Positions 18,010-25,642 of a stretch of 64,000 bases of DNA are shown piece after piece. The notes beneath the pieces are model-generated. The model had not been told where the DNA came from. It saw only the letters and a program-made list of their open reading frames with translations, and ran no database searches. Origin of the DNA: an uncultured Acidimicrobiales bacterium (GTDB lineage: Bacteria; Actinomycetota; Acidimicrobiia; Acidimicrobiales; SHLQ01); contig CALLQB010000072.1 of the NCBI GenBank assembly GCA_938015295.1, forward strand, positions 62,001 through 126,000, in the 5' to 3' direction. The stretch's first letter is position 1. Every line of letters starts with the position of its first letter. A program made the translations under genes and the position numbers.

Positions 18010-18627
18010 TCAGGCGTGTCGTAGCTCAGAACCCCGAGGTTTGGTATAGGCAATCGCGGCGCCATGCACCCGATCGACACCAACGCAACGCAGCGCCGCT
18101 GCCGCCGACTTGAGGGTTGCGCCAGTGGTGATGACGTCGTCGACAACCAGCACTGAACCAGCGCGACAACGGACGGCAACGAAGGCATCTCGCCGCTCGC
18201 GTTCACGTGCGGTCAACCCAGTCTGCGATCTTGCTGATCGTGCAACCGGAGCACGCAACAAGGGTTTCGCCGGAATAGCCAGACGTCGGCCGACACGCCG
18301 TCCGAGCAACTCTGCGTGGTCGAAACCGCGCTTGCGACGGCGTCGCGCCGTGGTCGGGATCCACGTAACGAGGTCGACTTCAGATGTCACTTGCTGAGCG
18401 ATAGCCGCCGAAAACCAGGCCAGCGACTGCCGGTTGTTGCGGTATTTCAGCGAGGACACCAAAGCTCGGCCGGCTCCTTCAAAGGAGATCGCGGCGACAC
18501 ACGAATCGAGACCAGCGGGACAGGCAATGTTGCCTGGGTGTTGCAGCAACCCGACGCACGAGAGGCATGGCGATGCACCTGGACGGGCGCATACGGCGCA
18601 ACCGCCTGAAAGAAGACCTGACAACAT
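18010..18627 (-). CDS. ComF-family phosphoribosyltransferase-like protein
   Basis: A 205-residue protein with an N-terminal Cys cluster (CAVCARPGASPCLSC), typical of the ComF zinc finger, and a C-terminal phosphoribosyltransferase fold with the PRPP loop VLVVDDVITTGATL. ComF proteins act in natural transformation in some bacteria, but the family is widespread and no other competence gene is here. A TACCTT box 6 nt before the ATG suggests a leaderless transcript. It lies just downstream of the GGDEF/EAL-like gene. Confidence 0.88.
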   Translation of the reverse strand: MLSGLLSGGCAVCARPGASPCLSCVGLLQHPGNIACPAGLDSCVAAISFEGAGRALVSSLKYRNNRQSLAWFSAAIAQQVTSEVDLVTWIPTTARRRRKRGFDHAELLGRRVGRRLAIPAKPLLRAPVARSARSQTGLTARERERRDAFVAVRCRAGSVLVVDDVITTGATLKSAAAALRCVGVDRVHGAAIAYTKPRGSELRHA

Positions 18628-18633
18628 AGACGC

Positions 18634-18639
18634 AAGGTA
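18634..18639 (-). promoter_or_regulatory. -10 box of a leaderless promoter (comF-like gene)
   Basis: TACCTT on the minus strand, 6 nt (GCGTCT) before the ATG at 18627; no ribosome site. Confidence 0.5.
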
Positions 18640-18668
18640 CTGCCGACCACTGACAGGCCGGTGAAAGA

Positions 18669-19919
18669 TCAGGCAGGCTGCAGGTTTACCCCGCGAAGAG
18701 GCTCATACCTTGTCTGCCCAACAGCTGCTCCGGTAATAAGTCGTACTCCAGCGTCAGACGCCACTTCGATGGCGTTTTCATGAAAGCCACCTTCAACAAG
18801 AACCGAGGCACCCAGAGTCGACGCCAACGACACCGGTCCGTCGGCAAGCAGTCGCGTCGGGTTGTCGCGACCGATGAAAAACCCGGTGGTGTCGGCGCCG
18901 ACCCGAACGATCGTCGAGCCGACCACATCAGCGTCGTCGTTGGCCGCAAGCTGGTAATCCCATACCCGTTCGATCGATACCCCAACCGAGCGCATGGGTT
19001 CGAGGAGGTCCTGTACCACTGCATACATCTCTGGACCGCCGGGTCCGGTCAACGCCAAGGTGAGACGTTCGGGATCGCGCAGCTCTGCCATAACCGACTC
19101 AACCACCTTCGGCGTGGTGTTCGACGAACGAAGCACCGACAACGGAAGTTCAAGATGGAGGTCGTCCCAACCGGGGTACGGCTGATCAAGCAAGGTAGCT
19201 ACTGACTCGATGCCCACAAGAAGTCGATCGAGGACGCTGCTTCCCGGGTGGCTGAAGAAATCGGTTCTTCGGCGGCGTTCGGAACACAGCACCATACGGC
19301 CGACAACCTTTGAGCCCGTCGGGCTACCGACATCCAGCAAAGGGCTCAGTGCAATGTCAACCCCGGCATCGGCATCGACTTCGAGACTTGAAGGTGCGGG
19401 GGCACCGAGCACCTGCACCGGCTCGGCGGTCCACTTCGCTTGGGAGACCGCTCGTTCGCTCGACTGCACCAGCTGTTGCGCATCGTTGCCGGGACGACCG
19501 ATAGCTGCCCCAACGATGCACGGAGGCGCGGTCACGCTCGAACCGGGCAACGCTCCTTGAATGCGGTGGGCGACGCTACGAGGTATTGCCTCATCTGCAG
19601 TGACTCCCCACATCACGATACTCACCGACCAGTTGCGAATTCCGACATGGTCATAGCGGCGCACTACCGATCGGCAGTGTTCAGCCAACTGAGCGATCCG
19701 ACGTTCGGAGCGTCGCATTCCCGCTGCGGTCTTCAACTCTGGTGGGTCGGCGGGAACGACCTGCAGAACCGCGACCGCCTCAGCCGATGAACTTTTGGCG
19801 AGAAGGTCCGACACAACAGCAAGAAGGTCGCCCTCGCTCCATCGTTCGATCTCGGGCCAAGGCGCAGTCTCGGATCGGTGGAGACGAAGGATGCGACTGG
19901 AGATCGTGGTTACCGGCAT
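18669..19919 (-). CDS. Degenerate GGDEF-EAL-like protein, probably catalytically inactive
   Basis: A 416-residue soluble protein. Residues about 15-180 follow the GGDEF-domain pattern (RRSERRIAQLAEHCRSVVRRYDHVG, then later VGAAIGRP and SSERAVSQAK), but the GGDEF loop is replaced by RNWSVSIVMWG. Residues about 185-410 follow the EAL pattern (LHLELPLSVL, LTLALTGPGG, SVLVEGGFHENAIEVASDAGVRLITG), without the catalytic Glu-Ala-Leu or the downstream acidic metal ligands. It is therefore more likely a sensor or scaffold than a cyclic-di-GMP enzyme. An AAGGAGC ribosome site precedes the start. It lies 125 nt downstream of the heliorhodopsin gene on the same strand. Domain calls are by pattern only. 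Confidence 0.6.
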   Translation of the reverse strand: MPVTTISSRILRLHRSETAPWPEIERWSEGDLLAVVSDLLAKSSSAEAVAVLQVVPADPPELKTAAGMRRSERRIAQLAEHCRSVVRRYDHVGIRNWSVSIVMWGVTADEAIPRSVAHRIQGALPGSSVTAPPCIVGAAIGRPGNDAQQLVQSSERAVSQAKWTAEPVQVLGAPAPSSLEVDADAGVDIALSPLLDVGSPTGSKVVGRMVLCSERRRRTDFFSHPGSSVLDRLLVGIESVATLLDQPYPGWDDLHLELPLSVLRSSNTTPKVVESVMAELRDPERLTLALTGPGGPEMYAVVQDLLEPMRSVGVSIERVWDYQLAANDDADVVGSTIVRVGADTTGFFIGRDNPTRLLADGPVSLASTLGASVLVEGGFHENAIEVASDAGVRLITGAAVGQTRYEPLRGVNLQPA

Positions 19920-20044
19920 GCTCCTTCATCGAAGCATTGGTGAAAATACTTGAGAAAAATTTGATCCGAATGGACCATATGGATGATCCGTTCCGCCCAG
20001 AACGACCTTTTCTCAGCAACTCGTGCCCGCAAGACCCGCTTCGG

Positions 20045-20869
20045 CTATTCGATTAGGGTGTTCGCAAAAATCTGCCAAGCAAGCACACTTTTGGCCACCA
20101 GGCTCAACACGATGTACACCGTCTCGCCGCGAAGGTAGTCGGCCCATTTTCCTTTGCCGCGGTACTGCAACCACTGGTTCAGCGCAAAGGTGTTGAAGAA
20201 GAAAAACAGACTGAAGATGATGCCGTACACAAACGTCGGCGGCCCCTCGGCGCCCTCCCGACTGACGTTCACCCAGATGTAGGCGGCGATCGCGATCCAC
20301 GGACCGATTCCAGCGATGCAACCAAACCAGAACGGGGTCCACCACGTCTTGCGATCAGGTGCGTTTGCCATCTCCATCAGCCAGCCAAACAGGATCATCG
20401 AGGCGTTCACAAAGCCGAGACCGACGAGCGCTGCGAGGTCGGTGATACCGGTGACGAGCGCAATCAACAAAATCATGAGCGTTGACGAAATCGCGTACTC
20501 AACCCACCGGAACCGGTTGCGGCCTCGGCGAAGCTCAGACTTGTATCCGCTATAGCCAATCGGCGAGGCGATCAAGAGGTGAAAGAAGGCCGACAGCAGC
20601 AGAAACGATGCGGTCGCCCACGCAAGCGGAACCCCGAACACTGAGTTGAGCGTGCCTTCGGCCAAGGGCGTTCCGGGCGGTCCGTTGAGCCCAAAGGTTG
20701 AGACCTCGAGCTCGAAATCGTTGCCAAGAACAACCATGAGCACACCCGAAACTGCGTGGAATACTCCCATGATCACGTTGAACCGCCGCAGTTTTCCGAG
20801 GCGTTCGTCCGACGCCTCGACTGTCTGGCGACCGAAATCGATTGTCGTTTGGCTGACAAGGTCTTGCAC
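20045..20869 (-). CDS. Heliorhodopsin
   Basis: About 274 residues with seven hydrophobic segments. Using the GTG at 20869, the retinal Schiff-base Lys is Lys260 in LSLVAKSVLAWQ and the counterion Glu is Glu124 in FRWVEYAISS. His38 (GVFHAV) and His97 (SAFFHLL) match the conserved inner-core His pair of heliorhodopsins, and LNGPPGT, NASMILFGW, FWFGCIAGI and YLRGE also match. It closely resembles the founding heliorhodopsin from an actinobacterial fosmid, so the call is strong. The family is retinal-binding with inverted topology and a long photocycle, and pumping is not established. The frame runs upstream to 21304, but that part is basic and repeat-derived; no in-frame start lies between 20869 and the first helix. 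Confidence 0.93.
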   Translation of the reverse strand: MQDLVSQTTIDFGRQTVEASDERLGKLRRFNVIMGVFHAVSGVLMVVLGNDFELEVSTFGLNGPPGTPLAEGTLNSVFGVPLAWATASFLLLSAFFHLLIASPIGYSGYKSELRRGRNRFRWVEYAISSTLMILLIALVTGITDLAALVGLGFVNASMILFGWLMEMANAPDRKTWWTPFWFGCIAGIGPWIAIAAYIWVNVSREGAEGPPTFVYGIIFSLFFFFNTFALNQWLQYRGKGKWADYLRGETVYIVLSLVAKSVLAWQIFANTLIE

Positions 20870-21067
20870 GTTCGTTTCCGGCGCTTTCTTCGGGACTTTC
20901 GGGGAGGACTGAGACTGTGGCAGGTCGCAACCGCAGCCTCTTGAACGTAACTCGCCTGGTCCCCGCCACGGTGTTTCAAACCACCGAAATTTTGCGCTTA
21001 TTCGCTGTCTTGACTTCGAGACCTCGCTGTCGTCGCTGTGTCTTCCAGTGTCCTTTAGTGTCTTCCA

Positions 21068-21124
21068 GGATCTTCGCGGTCGGGTCTTCGCGGCCAGGTC
21101 TTCGCTGTCAGGTCTTCGCGGTCG
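21068..21124. repeat. Imperfect 14-15 bp tandem repeats upstream of heliorhodopsin
   Basis: Four units of about 14 bp, each built on GGTCTTCGCGGTC, at 21068-21081, 21082-21096, 21097-21110 and 21111-21124, with weaker related copies (GTGTCTTCCAG) just upstream from 21038. Confidence 0.75.
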
Positions 21125-21187
21125 GGTCCTCCCCATTCCCACGAAAAAATTGTTCATTCCTGCAAAAATTTCCGAGGGATTCGTCGA

Positions 21188-21216
21188 GCGCCGTTCGATA
21201 GATAGACGAACGGCGC
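21188..21216. promoter_or_regulatory. Perfect 10-bp dyad between heliorhodopsin and the sigma factor
   Basis: GCGCCGTTCG at 21188-21197 and its exact complement at 21207-21216 flank a 9-nt centre (ATAGATAGA). It could be an operator for either divergent gene or a hairpin; no T-tract follows on either strand. Confidence 0.45.
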
Positions 21217-21476
21217 GCTCAACAGAGCGTTCACCGGAGAAAGAACGGCGACAACTGGGGTTCACGATGACACGTCGACGCGGACGATTCGCGTCTTGGC
21301 ACACGCAGCAAACGAGTACACCGGTGGCCTCGGCTCAGCCGTCGCCACATGGTGCGGCGGGAACATCTCCCCGCGCCGCGGCCGGGTCGAGGGTCGCTCC
21401 GAAGACCTTCGACCCGGTTAAGGACACCAACAGCATGCGGGTCGTGCATGTGCGTGCAGACCCCTCCCCCGGCGGC

Positions 21477-21521
21477 GGATCCCAGGGGGTGGCTTCACGA
21501 CGAAGCCACCCCCGCAGATCC
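21477..21521 (+). terminator. Long strong hairpin just upstream of the sigma-factor gene
   Basis: A perfect 12-bp stem (GGGGGTGGCTTC, 21485-21496, with its complement at 21502-21513) encloses a 5-nt loop. A further 5-bp stem (GGATC/GATCC) lies outside a 3-nt internal mismatch. It ends 34 nt before the sigma-factor ATG. Without a T-tract it could be an actinobacterial-type terminator or an attenuator/leader structure. Confidence 0.5.
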
Positions 21522-21555
21522 TCGCTCGCCTGAGCACCGGGTCGCGGACACCACG

Positions 21556-22140
21556 ATGTCGGATTTCAGGAGAGCCCAGCGTCACCGTGCAACGTTGGCG
21601 ACCGACCAACAGGAGGCGCTGGCCAACCTCTACGACCTTCATTTTCGTCGGCTTCGCGCCTTCGTTCTTCGGCGCTGCGGCTGCATGCAGGTCGCAGACG
21701 ACATTACCGCTCTCACGTTCGAGGCCGCAGCAAGCCGTCTTCTACGCTGTCGCGACGACGAACTCACGCTTGCGTGGCTTACCACCGTCGCCAAACGCCG
21801 CTTGGTCGACCACTGGCGCGACCGTACCCGGCGCGAGGTCATTGAACAGCGACTTGAAGGCCAGGCGAGAATGCATCTTGACGCCGCCGTTGGCTCGGTC
21901 GCCGAGACATCACACGAACTAACCGAGGCGCTTGCACTCATTCCCGAGCGTCAACAACGGGCATTGTTTTACCGGTACGTCGCTGGCCTCTCTATCGCCG
22001 AGGTGAGCGACGAACTGACGATCAGCTACAAAGCAGCCGAATCGCTTCTTGCCCGGTCTCGCATCGGCCTTTCCGACGAGTACTTTCGGCAACTCGACGA
22101 CAACCTGACAGACACCGACGCAACACGGTCGATCGCCTAG
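21556..22140 (+). CDS. ECF-type RNA polymerase sigma factor
   Basis: About 194 residues from the ATG at 21556. Region 2 appears as ALANLYDLHFRRLRAFVLRRCG followed by DDITALTFEAA. Region 4 appears as ALALIPERQQRALFYRYVAGLSIAEVSDELTISYKAAESLLARSR, the helix-turn-helix that reads the -35 box. It would direct a small stress or envelope regulon. No anti-sigma gene with a membrane segment lies next to it; its neighbour downstream is convergent ahcY. There is no good ribosome site, and a strong hairpin (21477-21521) lies just upstream. A light or redox link to the divergent heliorhodopsin is only suggested by position. Confidence 0.85.
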   Translation: MSDFRRAQRHRATLATDQQEALANLYDLHFRRLRAFVLRRCGCMQVADDITALTFEAAASRLLRCRDDELTLAWLTTVAKRRLVDHWRDRTRREVIEQRLEGQARMHLDAAVGSVAETSHELTEALALIPERQQRALFYRYVAGLSIAEVSDELTISYKAAESLLARSRIGLSDEYFRQLDDNLTDTDATRSIA

Positions 22141-22156
22141 CCAATTTCACGCTGTG

Positions 22157-22186
22157 TGGTCGAGCGGGAATCATCCCACCCGACCA
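22157..22186. terminator. Possible hairpin between convergent sigma-factor and ahcY genes
   Basis: TGGTCG and CGACCA arms with an inner GGG/CCC pairing form a modest hairpin in the 84-bp convergent gap. It has no T-tract. Confidence 0.3.
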
Positions 22187-22224
22187 GCACACCAGTGCTC
22201 ACGAAGTACTATCTGACAGCGGGT

Positions 22225-23670
22225 CTAGTAGCGGTAGTGATCAGGTTTGTACGGGCCGTCCTTGGGAATGCCCAGGTAGTCGGCCTGGTCCTGGCTGAGT
22301 TCGGTGAGGTGGATACCCAGCGCATCAAGATGCAGTCGGGCGACCTTCTCGTCGAGGATCTTTGGAAGAACAACGACCTCGGTGCCGTAGGACTCTGCGT
22401 TGGCATGTAGTTCGATCTGAGCCAACACCTGGTTCGTGAAGCTTGCGCTCATGACGAAACTTGGATGACCGGTGGCGTTTCCGAGGTTGAGGAGTCGGCC
22501 TTCGGAAAGGACGATGACCGAATGACCGTCGGGGAACACGTACTCATCGACCTGCGGCTTGATGTTGACGTGTTGTACGTCGCTCATCTTTTTCAGTCCG
22601 GCCATATCGATCTCGTTGTCGAAGTGACCAATGTTGCCAACGATGGCCTGGTGCTTCATCTTGGCCATGTGTTCGGCGAGAATGATGTCCTTGTTGCCAG
22701 TCGAGGTGATGAAGAAGTCGGCGGTGTCGACGACCTCTTCGAGCCGCACGACCTGATAGCCCTGCATTGCGGCCTGGAGTGCGTTGATGGGGTCGACCTC
22801 GGTCACAACAACACGAGCGCCTTGCCCGCGGAGTGACTCTGCGCAGCCTTTGCCAACGTCACCGAAGCCGAGAACACAGGCTGTCTTGCCACCGATCATG
22901 GTGTCGGTGCCGCGGTTGATGCCGTCGATCAGGCTGTGACGGGTTCCGTAGAAGTTGTCGAACTTGCTCTTGGTGACGGCGTCGTTGACGTTGATTGCGG
23001 GGAAGAGCAGTTCGCCGGCGTCGCGCATTTGGTAGAGACGGTGCACACCGGTGGTTGTCTCCTCCGACACGCCGCGAAGTTGCGCGCTGACACGATGCCA
23101 TGTCTGTGGGTCTTCTTCGTAGATTTCCTTCAGTCGGGCGAGGAAGAAGTGCATTTCTTCGGGGTCGTCGTCGGTGGGGTCAGGCACACCGCCAGCTTTT
23201 TCGAATTCAAGTCCCTTGTGGACCATCATCGTCGCGTCGCCACCGTCATCGAGGATGAGGTTGGCACCCGAGGAGCCGTCGTCGCCCGGCCACAGCAGGA
23301 TCTGGCTCGTCGCCCACCAGTACTCTTCGAGTGTTTCACCCTTCCAGGCAAACACCGGCACACCCTTAGGGTTCTCGACGGATCCTTCCGGACCGACGGC
23401 AACACCAGCGGCGGCATGGTCCTGGGTCGAAAAGATGTTGCACGATGCCCAACGCACCTTGGCGCCGAGAGCGGTGAGTGTTTCGATAAGCACCGCTGTT
23501 TGGATCGTCATGTGAAGCGAACCGGCGATGCGGGCGCCTGCAAGGGGCTGGCTGTCGGTGAACTCACCGCGAAGAGCCATCAGTCCCGGCATTTCGTGCT
23601 CGGCCAAGGAAATTTCTTTGCGTCCGAATGGGGACGTAGATAGGTCGGCGACTTTGAAGTCGTTACTCAT
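22225..23670 (-). CDS. ahcY: Adenosylhomocysteinase (S-adenosyl-L-homocysteine hydrolase)
   Basis: A 481-residue SahH, the long form usual in actinobacteria. It splits S-adenosylhomocysteine into adenosine and homocysteine, relieving product inhibition of methyltransferases. Visible are [13 protein letters not shown], the [13 protein letters not shown] segment, the NAD-binding [12 protein letters not shown], and the C-terminal KPDHYRY with the Lys and Tyr that complete the neighbouring subunit's NAD site. A minus-strand TATACT (23771-23776) implies a leader of about 95 nt. I did not recognise a SAH or SAM riboswitch in it. Confidence 0.97.
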   Translation of the reverse strand: MSNDFKVADLSTSPFGRKEISLAEHEMPGLMALRGEFTDSQPLAGARIAGSLHMTIQTAVLIETLTALGAKVRWASCNIFSTQDHAAAGVAVGPEGSVENPKGVPVFAWKGETLEEYWWATSQILLWPGDDGSSGANLILDDGGDATMMVHKGLEFEKAGGVPDPTDDDPEEMHFFLARLKEIYEEDPQTWHRVSAQLRGVSEETTTGVHRLYQMRDAGELLFPAINVNDAVTKSKFDNFYGTRHSLIDGINRGTDTMIGGKTACVLGFGDVGKGCAESLRGQGARVVVTEVDPINALQAAMQGYQVVRLEEVVDTADFFITSTGNKDIILAEHMAKMKHQAIVGNIGHFDNEIDMAGLKKMSDVQHVNIKPQVDEYVFPDGHSVIVLSEGRLLNLGNATGHPSFVMSASFTNQVLAQIELHANAESYGTEVVVLPKILDEKVARLHLDALGIHLTELSQDQADYLGIPKDGPYKPDHYRY

Positions 23671-23770
23671 GAAGTTGCGCTTTCTTTCGGGGAACGCCTC
23701 GGAACGGGCGCGGTAAACAGTCGAAAAGGGCTGGGGTCACCTGACACCACATCGCAACAGCCCGACTTGC

Positions 23771-23776
23771 AGTATA
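23771..23776 (-). promoter_or_regulatory. Candidate -10 box for ahcY
   Basis: TATACT on the minus strand, about 100 nt upstream of the ahcY ATG. No clear -35 box is seen. Confidence 0.4.
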
Positions 23777-23826
23777 CGGCTGTGCGGCCACGAGTCGGGC
23801 GCTCAGCTACAACTTCTGCCCGTGAC

Positions 23827-24063
23827 TTACGCCTCGAAGGTCGGCGAGATCCCGTCGGCGTCGGCTTTTGCCACGAGACGTGCCGCTTCGGCCTCGTCGA
23901 CGGTTTCGGCGTCGTCGATCAACATGACGGGGATGCCGTCTTTGATGCTGTAGCGACGCTTTAGGCGTGGGTTGTAGAGCGAGCTTTCGTCTTCGAAGTA
24001 CAGCAACGGCCCCTTGTCCTCGGGGCAGGCAAGGATTTCGAGCAAACGACTATCAAGCGACAT
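23827..24063 (-). CDS. Trm112/UPF0434-like small protein
   Basis: A 78-residue protein beginning SLDSRLLEILACPEDKGPL, with the RYSIKDGIPVMLIDDA segment; together these identify the Trm112p-like family. Family members activate methyltransferases in eukaryotes and some bacteria. The family Cys pairs are reduced here to a single Cys, so zinc binding is doubtful. A TAACAT box 6 nt before the ATG suggests a leaderless transcript. The gene sits between ahcY and phosphomannomutase. Confidence 0.85.
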   Translation of the reverse strand: MSLDSRLLEILACPEDKGPLLYFEDESSLYNPRLKRRYSIKDGIPVMLIDDAETVDEAEAARLVAKADADGISPTFEA

Positions 24064-24069
24064 GCCGCA

Positions 24070-24075
24070 ATGTTA
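24070..24075 (-). promoter_or_regulatory. -10 box of a leaderless promoter (Trm112-like gene)
   Basis: TAACAT on the minus strand, 6 nt (TGCGGC) before the ATG at 24063. Confidence 0.5.
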
Positions 24076-24110
24076 GCAAGCCCAAACCCCCCAAGAGTCG
24101 TCGCGACAGC

Positions 24111-24166
24111 CCGTTCTGTTAGCGCAAAGCGACACAATACAGTCAGCCCACAACAAAATTTCGGGG
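24111..24166. repeat. 56-bp direct repeat, copy 1
   Basis: Starts CCGTTCTGTTAGCGCAAAGC and ends AAAATTTCGGGG. It differs from copy 2 at only two bases and lies upstream of the Trm112-like gene. Confidence 0.95.
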
Positions 24167-24174
24167 GCAGCAAA

Positions 24175-24230
24175 CCGTTCTGTTAACGCAAAGCGACACA
24201 AAACAGTCAGCCCACAACAAAATTTCGGGG
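24175..24230. repeat. 56-bp direct repeat, copy 2
   Basis: Starts CCGTTCTGTTAACGCAAAGC, 64 bp after copy 1 with an 8-bp spacer, and stops 8 bp before the phosphomannomutase stop codon. It is noncoding in the present annotation. Confidence 0.95.
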
Positions 24231-24238
24231 TGAGGGGA

Positions 24239-25579
24239 TTAAAAGAGGGCTTGTACCTCGGCTACTTTGGCGGCGACTGCTGCGTCGTCGCCTGCTTCGA
24301 GATTGAGACGAAGCAGTGGCTCGGTGTTGGACGCTCGAAGGTTGAACCACCAGTCGCCGAAATCGACAGTGAGGCCGTCGAGGCGGCTCTGGTCGGCACC
24401 CGGGTACGCGGCAGACACCTTTTCGATCGTGGCGGCCGCGTCGTCAACCTTGGTGTTGATCTCGCCTGAAGCTGAGTACCGGTCGAGCGGCGCAACCAAT
24501 TCACTAAGCTTGAGACCGGTGTCGCACATCGCCTCGAGAATGAACATCGACGCGATGAGACCAGAGTCTGCGCGCCAGTTGTCGGCGAAGTAATAATGAC
24601 CTGAGTGTTCACCAGCGAACGCCGCGTCGTGGGTAGCCATCTCGGCCTTGATGTAGCTGTGCCCCACCTTGGTGGTGATGGCTTTGCCGCCACCCTCGGC
24701 AACAACTTCGGGAACCGACTTCGAACAGATCAGGTTGTGCAGGATCGTACTTCCTGGCTTCTTCTCAAGGATTCGTTTTGCGACAAGCGCAGTGGTGAGC
24801 GAGCCCGAAACTGGCTGGCCGGTTTCGTCGACAAGGAACACGCGGTCGGCGTCGCCGTCGAAAGCTAGACCGACATCGGCACCGACCTCGAGCACACGGG
24901 CGATGAGGTCAGCTTGATTTTCAGGCTGGATTGGATCGGCAGGGTGATTGGGGAACGTACCGTCAAGCTCGGGGTACATGATCTCGATGTCGACATCGAT
25001 CGTTTCGAACACGGCCGGGGCAACAAGGCCACCCATACCATTCGCGGTATCGGCAACAATCTTCAGGCCCGTGAGTTTGCTCGTATCGACAAAGGAACGG
25101 ACATGGTCGGCGAACGCGCTCAACATTTCACGCTCCGTCCTCCGGCCGCGGATGGCGACCTCGGGAAGGCCAGTGGCAGCCATTTCCTTGATCTCGGCCA
25201 GGCCAGTATCGGCGCCAATCGGTGCTGCATGCGACCGACTCATCTTGATGCCGTTGTACTCGGCCGGGTTGTGCGACGCCGTGAACACCGCACCGGGGAT
25301 GCCTAGATTGCCCGAGGCGAAATACATCATGTCGGTGCTAGCAAGACCGATCATGATCACATCGACACCCTGGCCCATGACGCCGTCGGCGAACGCCTCC
25401 GAGTATTCCTCGCCCGTCGGGCGCATGTCGCGTGCGATGACCACCTGGGCCGTGCCCTCGGTATCAGCAAGAAAGCGTGCGTAGCCGGCACCGATTGCTC
25501 GGGATGCCTCAGCATCGAGTTGGTCGCCTGCGAGTCCGCGAATGTCGTATGCCTTGAAAATTGCGTCGAGATCAGCCAT
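24239..25579 (-). CDS. manB: Phosphomannomutase/phosphoglucomutase
   Basis: A 446-residue alpha-D-phosphohexomutase. The catalytic phosphoserine loop is TASHNPAEYNG, the metal loop is DGDADR, and the sugar-binding GEHSGHYYF and phosphate-binding RASNTEP segments are also present. It interconverts mannose 6- and 1-phosphate (and possibly the glucose phosphates). That would feed GDP-mannose to the Gmd/Rmd/Fcl enzymes encoded at 40-50 kb. A TAGGCT box 7 nt before the ATG suggests a leaderless transcript. Confidence 0.93.
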   Translation of the reverse strand: MADLDAIFKAYDIRGLAGDQLDAEASRAIGAGYARFLADTEGTAQVVIARDMRPTGEEYSEAFADGVMGQGVDVIMIGLASTDMMYFASGNLGIPGAVFTASHNPAEYNGIKMSRSHAAPIGADTGLAEIKEMAATGLPEVAIRGRRTEREMLSAFADHVRSFVDTSKLTGLKIVADTANGMGGLVAPAVFETIDVDIEIMYPELDGTFPNHPADPIQPENQADLIARVLEVGADVGLAFDGDADRVFLVDETGQPVSGSLTTALVAKRILEKKPGSTILHNLICSKSVPEVVAEGGGKAITTKVGHSYIKAEMATHDAAFAGEHSGHYYFADNWRADSGLIASMFILEAMCDTGLKLSELVAPLDRYSASGEINTKVDDAAATIEKVSAAYPGADQSRLDGLTVDFGDWWFNLRASNTEPLLRLNLEAGDDAAVAAKVAEVQALF

Positions 25580-25586
25580 GGGTTGA

Positions 25587-25592
25587 AGCCTA
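25587..25592 (-). promoter_or_regulatory. -10 box of a leaderless promoter (phosphomannomutase)
   Basis: TAGGCT on the minus strand, 7 nt before the ATG at 25579. Confidence 0.5.
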
Positions 25593-25642
25593 TTCGGGTA
25601 GTGGTCCGCTGCCTCAGGACCATCGTCTGAGACACCAATTCG

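Larger units (their letters stand above)
20870..21266. other. Intergenic region between heliorhodopsin and the sigma-factor side
   Basis: About 400 bp with no convincing gene. It holds imperfect 14-bp tandem repeats (21068-21124), an A/T-rich patch (21141-21170) and a 10-bp perfect dyad (21188-21216). An open frame crosses it in the heliorhodopsin frame, but its predicted product is repeat-derived and basic. Confidence 0.55.

Noticed and set aside
20870-21304. N-terminal extension of the heliorhodopsin frame
   Set aside because: It is basic, derived from tandem repeats and unlike other heliorhodopsins; no clear start with a ribosome site.
21267-21533. 88-residue open frame upstream of the sigma factor
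   Set aside because: It is rich in Arg, Ser and Gly, crosses the long hairpin and has no family; it looks like chance coding in high-GC DNA. It could be a leader peptide, but there is no evidence for that.
23671-23826. Possible SAH/SAM riboswitch upstream of ahcY
   Set aside because: The leader is long enough, but I do not see the conserved core of a known SAH or SAM aptamer. A covariance-model search of this region would be decisive.
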